Positions 61,091-64,000 of a stretch of 64,000 nucleotides of DNA are shown one piece after another. Source of the DNA: Pseudoscleropodium purum (taxonomy: Eukaryota; Streptophyta; Bryopsida; Hypnales; Brachytheciaceae); contig OZ017803.1 of assembly GCA_963969395.1 (NCBI GenBank), forward strand, positions 8,246,001 through 8,310,000. Direction: 5' to 3'. Made by a program: the position numbers and the translations under genes. Position 1 is the first letter of the stretch, and every line of letters starts with the position of its first letter. The notes beneath the pieces are model-generated. The model worked only from the letters and a program-made list of their open reading frames with translations, was not told the origin of the DNA and made no database searches.

Positions 61091-61505
61091 AGAACTCACT
61101 TCCTTATTGGGACTCAATGACTCAAGCCTCAAGAATTGGACTAGAAGTAGAATTGTAGAAGCTAGTAACTCTAGGGCTTTGGACTTCTAGCTATACACTT
61201 GTGCAACACCAACTAAAGCCTTCCCTTTGGCCATTATCTAGATGTATTGTTGTATATCCATATGGGCTAACACTAGCCTTAGTTGCCCACCTATATACCA
61301 TATTCTCAACAACCCCAAAACTAAGGCTTTTAAAATTATATACTAAAGTGCCCTTCATTTGACCTTCCTAGGTAAGCCTATTAAGTACAAGGTTGTATTT
61401 TTCCACTTTTTATGATTGTAAGGACAATTTACCTTTTGCCCTTTATTTGAAGGGCATCCATTTTATTCACCTTCAGTAAAGGTTTTTTGTAATATTGAAG
61501 GCATT

Positions 61506-61836
61506 CAGGGTTGACGAATCTCTACATCCGCCCCAAAATAGTGTCCGTAACCCGGACGTCCAGACGCACGGACACCAGTGAACGCAGCGTCCCTCCTGCC
61601 GCCGTTGGAAGGCGGACGGGCGGGGCAGACGGATGGGGCGGACGACCCGAGGTGGACACCCACATCGTGCGGACCACATCAGTCCGCGTGTCGATCGGAC
61701 GGCTATAACCGGGCGGACAAGCGGACGGGTGGGGCAGACGGATGGGGCGGACGGCGCGTCCGCGAATGTCAGCGGATGCTAAGACACAGCGTCCACATCC
61801 GGATGTCCCAGATGTTCGACCGTCCTGTCAACCCTG
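61506..61836. mobile_element. 331-bp GC-rich MITE with 8-bp target duplication (hAT-like)
   Basis: The terminal inverted repeat CAGGGTTGAC...GTCAACCCTG is perfect over 10 bp. It is flanked by identical AAGGCATT at 61498-61505 and 61837-61844. The interior consists of GGACGGGCGGGGCAGACGG-type sequence and is the fourth locus of the CGGACG family. The paralogous site in duplicon copy 1 (51371-51378, AGGGCATT) is empty. An 8-bp duplication is the hAT hallmark. It has no coding capacity; the ORFs are repeat artefacts. Confidence 0.92.
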
Positions 61837-61875
61837 AAGGCATTGCAACCTTCAAAATATAACATTGAATCTAGA

Positions 61876-62081
61876 ATGACACATTTAACTACTTTTGGAC
61901 TTTTGAAAGTCTAGAATTAATAATAGTCATCATGAGAAAAAAAATTATCATCTTGAAATAATGTAAAACATTAGGAAATTTATGCAAAACATTGGGAGAA
62001 CTCCCGATCCTATGATTAGAGGACCCTATGATCTTTAGTCCAAAATTCAATGAATAGTCCAAGAGTAGTTAAATGTGGCAT
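61876..62081. mobile_element. 206-bp MITE, TAGA target duplication
   Basis: Ends are ATGACACATTTAACTACT and the complement of ATGCCACATTTAACTACT. It is flanked by TAGA at 61872-61875 and 62082-62085. The corresponding site in duplicon copy 1 (51667-51670) has a single TAGA and no insert. Confidence 0.82.
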
Positions 62082-62471
62082 TAGATTCTCTTTCAATACA
62101 TTTTTGGACATAGTATGAATAAATAATGGATTGCAAAGTGTTAATAATGGGTGTGCCCAAAATTGACTATAGAATCTCATGGATAAATGTTATACATTTT
62201 AGGCATACTGTATAGTTTGTTTTTAAAACATTATATAAGTAGGGGCAATTGCTTTAATATAGTGTTTCCTTAGTTTTAATTTTATAGTGATTGTATGTAT
62301 AATGAGTAAAAAGAAAAAATTAATCAATCAAGGTCCCACAAAAGAAGGGCAATGGAGTTGAAAAATTGAGGAGACATGAGCAAACTCGGAAATGTGCAAG
62401 TTACAACTATGAAAACATGCCTTGGCCACACTAGCTATCAAGTTGGATTGATATCTAAGGAGAAAGAAATA

Positions 62472-63867
62472 AGGTGAACTACCCCATTTTAGACCAAATG
62501 GAAGCAAGCCCATTGTGGGCAAAATTATGTTAGTAGTGTACATTCAAGTTCTAAAATGTACTAGTACCCTCCAAGAAATCTTGCAATCACATTATGAAAC
62601 CCTTCAAAATTTTCCTTTTTAACTCCATTTTAAGAGTATCCTCTTAAGTCTATTGCTTTTCAATAAAACCTTAACCAACATATGAAATTTCAATGTCCAA
62701 AAATACAAACTCCATTTTTGGTGAATTATTTTTTTTCACAACTTTACATATTAATTAGTTGAAAAATACATGTGATGAATTTGTAAAATTTTATTGAACA
62801 TGTATTTAGGAGACATCCTTGTTCACATCTTTCACATTACAAAGGCTCACACTATATAGGTAAAATTTCTTCTATATGGCTTTTAATTAATGTATTTTAC
62901 AATTTTCTTTCATACACATTCAAGGCAAAGGAAAACAAGTTCATTTATTAAAGACATTTGAACAAATGTTGTCAAATAGGGTATCATTAGAAAACTATAG
63001 TATTGTAGAAGTCCTCTATAACATGAATTTTACATTATGTCTTGCTCACTAGCAACTACTTTACAACAAAGTCGTACATCTACTACTAGCAAATACTACC
63101 ACCTTGAGTTGTTGTATATCATAACTTCCATTTGGTTTGCCATTGTAGAAATGAAGTGCTAGATACTTTCTTGAGGTATATCCTCCCATGCCAAATTCAT
63201 TGATGTCTACACTTGAACTTTGTTATGGAGTCTACATCTTTTTTCCACTGGATCTTTGAGTTGCATCTATATGTTTTGTATAGGATTAAGGTCAAAAGAA
63301 TTCGGTGGCTATTCAATGAATTTTATGTTATGTCATGGTGCAAAGTTAACTAACACTATTTAGAACTTTACAAAGTTTGCTTATAGAACCCCTAGCATTA
63401 TCACATACACAATATCTTAGACAAAACATCAATATTTTCTCACAAAGTTTTTAAGCTATGTCTACAAGCAACAATCATTAGAAGCATGCATTTAGTAATG
63501 TTGATCTTCTCAATTTTTAAGTTAGTTGAAATCCACTTCCTATAATCTCCTATAGTGAAATTTTCAAGTGTAGCATTGTAATTTAAAATTCAACATAGTG
63601 TTTCCAAAATCAACCACCTCTCACAAAGAGAGGTATTTCTAAAAAGTAGAATGAATCACAACAAGGTATATGACTCACCTCATCCAAGGCAAAAAATCTC
63701 AATCAAATATCTCAATTTATTTGTCTAAAGTATGTTCTATAATCAAACTACTTGGTTGAAAACCAAACATGGAGTTGCAAGAGTTCTTGGAGGGTATTGT
63801 ACACCACTTATATAATTTAGTCCACAATGCTCTTGCTTCCATTTGGTTTGAAATGGGATAGTTACCT
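62472..63867 (-). mobile_element. 1,396-bp Tc1/mariner-type element, TA target duplication
   Basis: Inverted repeats of about 100 bp begin AGGTGAACTACCCCAT (left) and AGGTAACTATCCCATTT (right end, complemented). Both continue with AACC/GACCAAATGGAAGCAAG and, further in, ACCCTCCAAGAA-TCTTGCAA blocks. It is flanked by TA at 62470-62471 and 63868-63869. The empty site in duplicon copy 1 (52072-52073) has one TA. Length, TA duplication and internal transposase remnant all agree with Tc1/mariner. Confidence 0.9.
63105..63332 (-). pseudogene. Tc1/mariner transposase, C-terminal remnant
   Basis: On the minus strand the sequence reads HNIKFIE-stop-PPNSFDLNPIQNI-stop-MQLKDPVEKR, then WEDIPQESI. This is the well-known (W)PPxSPDLNPIENxW block with the last catalytic residue region. 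Both tryptophan positions are TAG (63309-63311 and 63267-63269), and more stops follow, so the copy is dead. In the family E follows PI in PIEN; here it is Q, so the catalytic acid near the C-terminus may also be lost. Upstream coding could not be read with confidence. Confidence 0.8.
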
Positions 63868-64000
63868 TATGTGTTTAGTAAATTGCTAAGACAATACATT
63901 ATTGCAACTTTGCTATCAAGGTCTTTGTATAACTTTAGTTTGATTCTCCAATTTGAACACCAAGGTTAAACAAGTGTTTAAAAGAATGAAAGAACTAGGA

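Larger units (their letters stand above)
61095..64000. repeat. Duplicon copy 2 with three nested insertions
   Basis: It aligns with 50975-52215 as three or more blocks separated by the elements at 61506-61836, 61876-62081 and 62472-63867. The duplicon resumes at 63870 (TGTGTTTAGTAAATTGC..) and runs to the window edge, so its right boundary is not seen. Confidence 0.85.

Overview
The window looks like nuclear DNA of a streptophyte (land plant or close algal relative). Three multi-exon loci match plant gene families: an uncharacterised helical-repeat protein, the microtubule-associated TORTIFOLIA1/SPIRAL2 family, and the AMP1/glutamate carboxypeptidase II family. All have GT-AG introns (one GC-AG) and sit in very AT-rich, repeat-filled DNA. 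The species cannot be named from sequence alone. No rRNA, complete tRNA, CRISPR array or bacterial-type operon was seen.

Layout. 1-1732 is a broken hAT transposase on the minus strand, followed by a short, extremely GC-rich array built on CGGACG/CCGTCCG. At 5610-10413 lies a single-exon, plus-strand kinase-like gene split by a 3,305-bp element (5723-9027). That element has 9-bp inverted ends, a 5-bp target duplication (GAGCG) and a minus-strand 554-residue ORF. GC-rich arrays lie on both sides of the kinase gene. 10993-15769 (minus) is a decayed TOR1/SPR2-like gene with at least one frameshift and several stops. 16230-17270 is a decayed non-LTR reverse transcriptase. 17.3-21 kb is a cluster of large inverted repeats, including a 1,345-bp foldback element. 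21-33 kb has no convincing intact gene; it holds one decayed same-frame ORF (24252-25097), a small minisatellite and two CACTATAAG-type MITEs. 34265-42582 (minus) is the only apparently intact conserved gene: 17 exons and about 1,234-1,311 residues. 54389-56779 (minus) is the 3' half of an AMP1-like peptidase gene; the exons for most of the zinc site are missing and an AT-rich repeat abuts its 5' edge.

The last 13 kb contains two diverged copies of one AT-rich duplicon (50975-52215 and 61095-64000). Comparing them shows three insertions in the second copy, each against an empty site in the first: a 331-bp GC-rich MITE with an 8-bp duplication (hAT-like), a 206-bp MITE with duplication TAGA, and a 1,396-bp Tc1/mariner-type element with long inverted repeats and duplication TA.

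The genes do not form a functional unit. The main story is genome dynamics: moderately GC-rich genic islands are being cut up by several transposon families. The best candidates for something undescribed are the 3.3-kb TG...CA element in the kinase gene, the CGGACG GC-rich element family (apparently hAT-type), and the foldback family with GGGTGATTGC ends and 4-bp target duplications.
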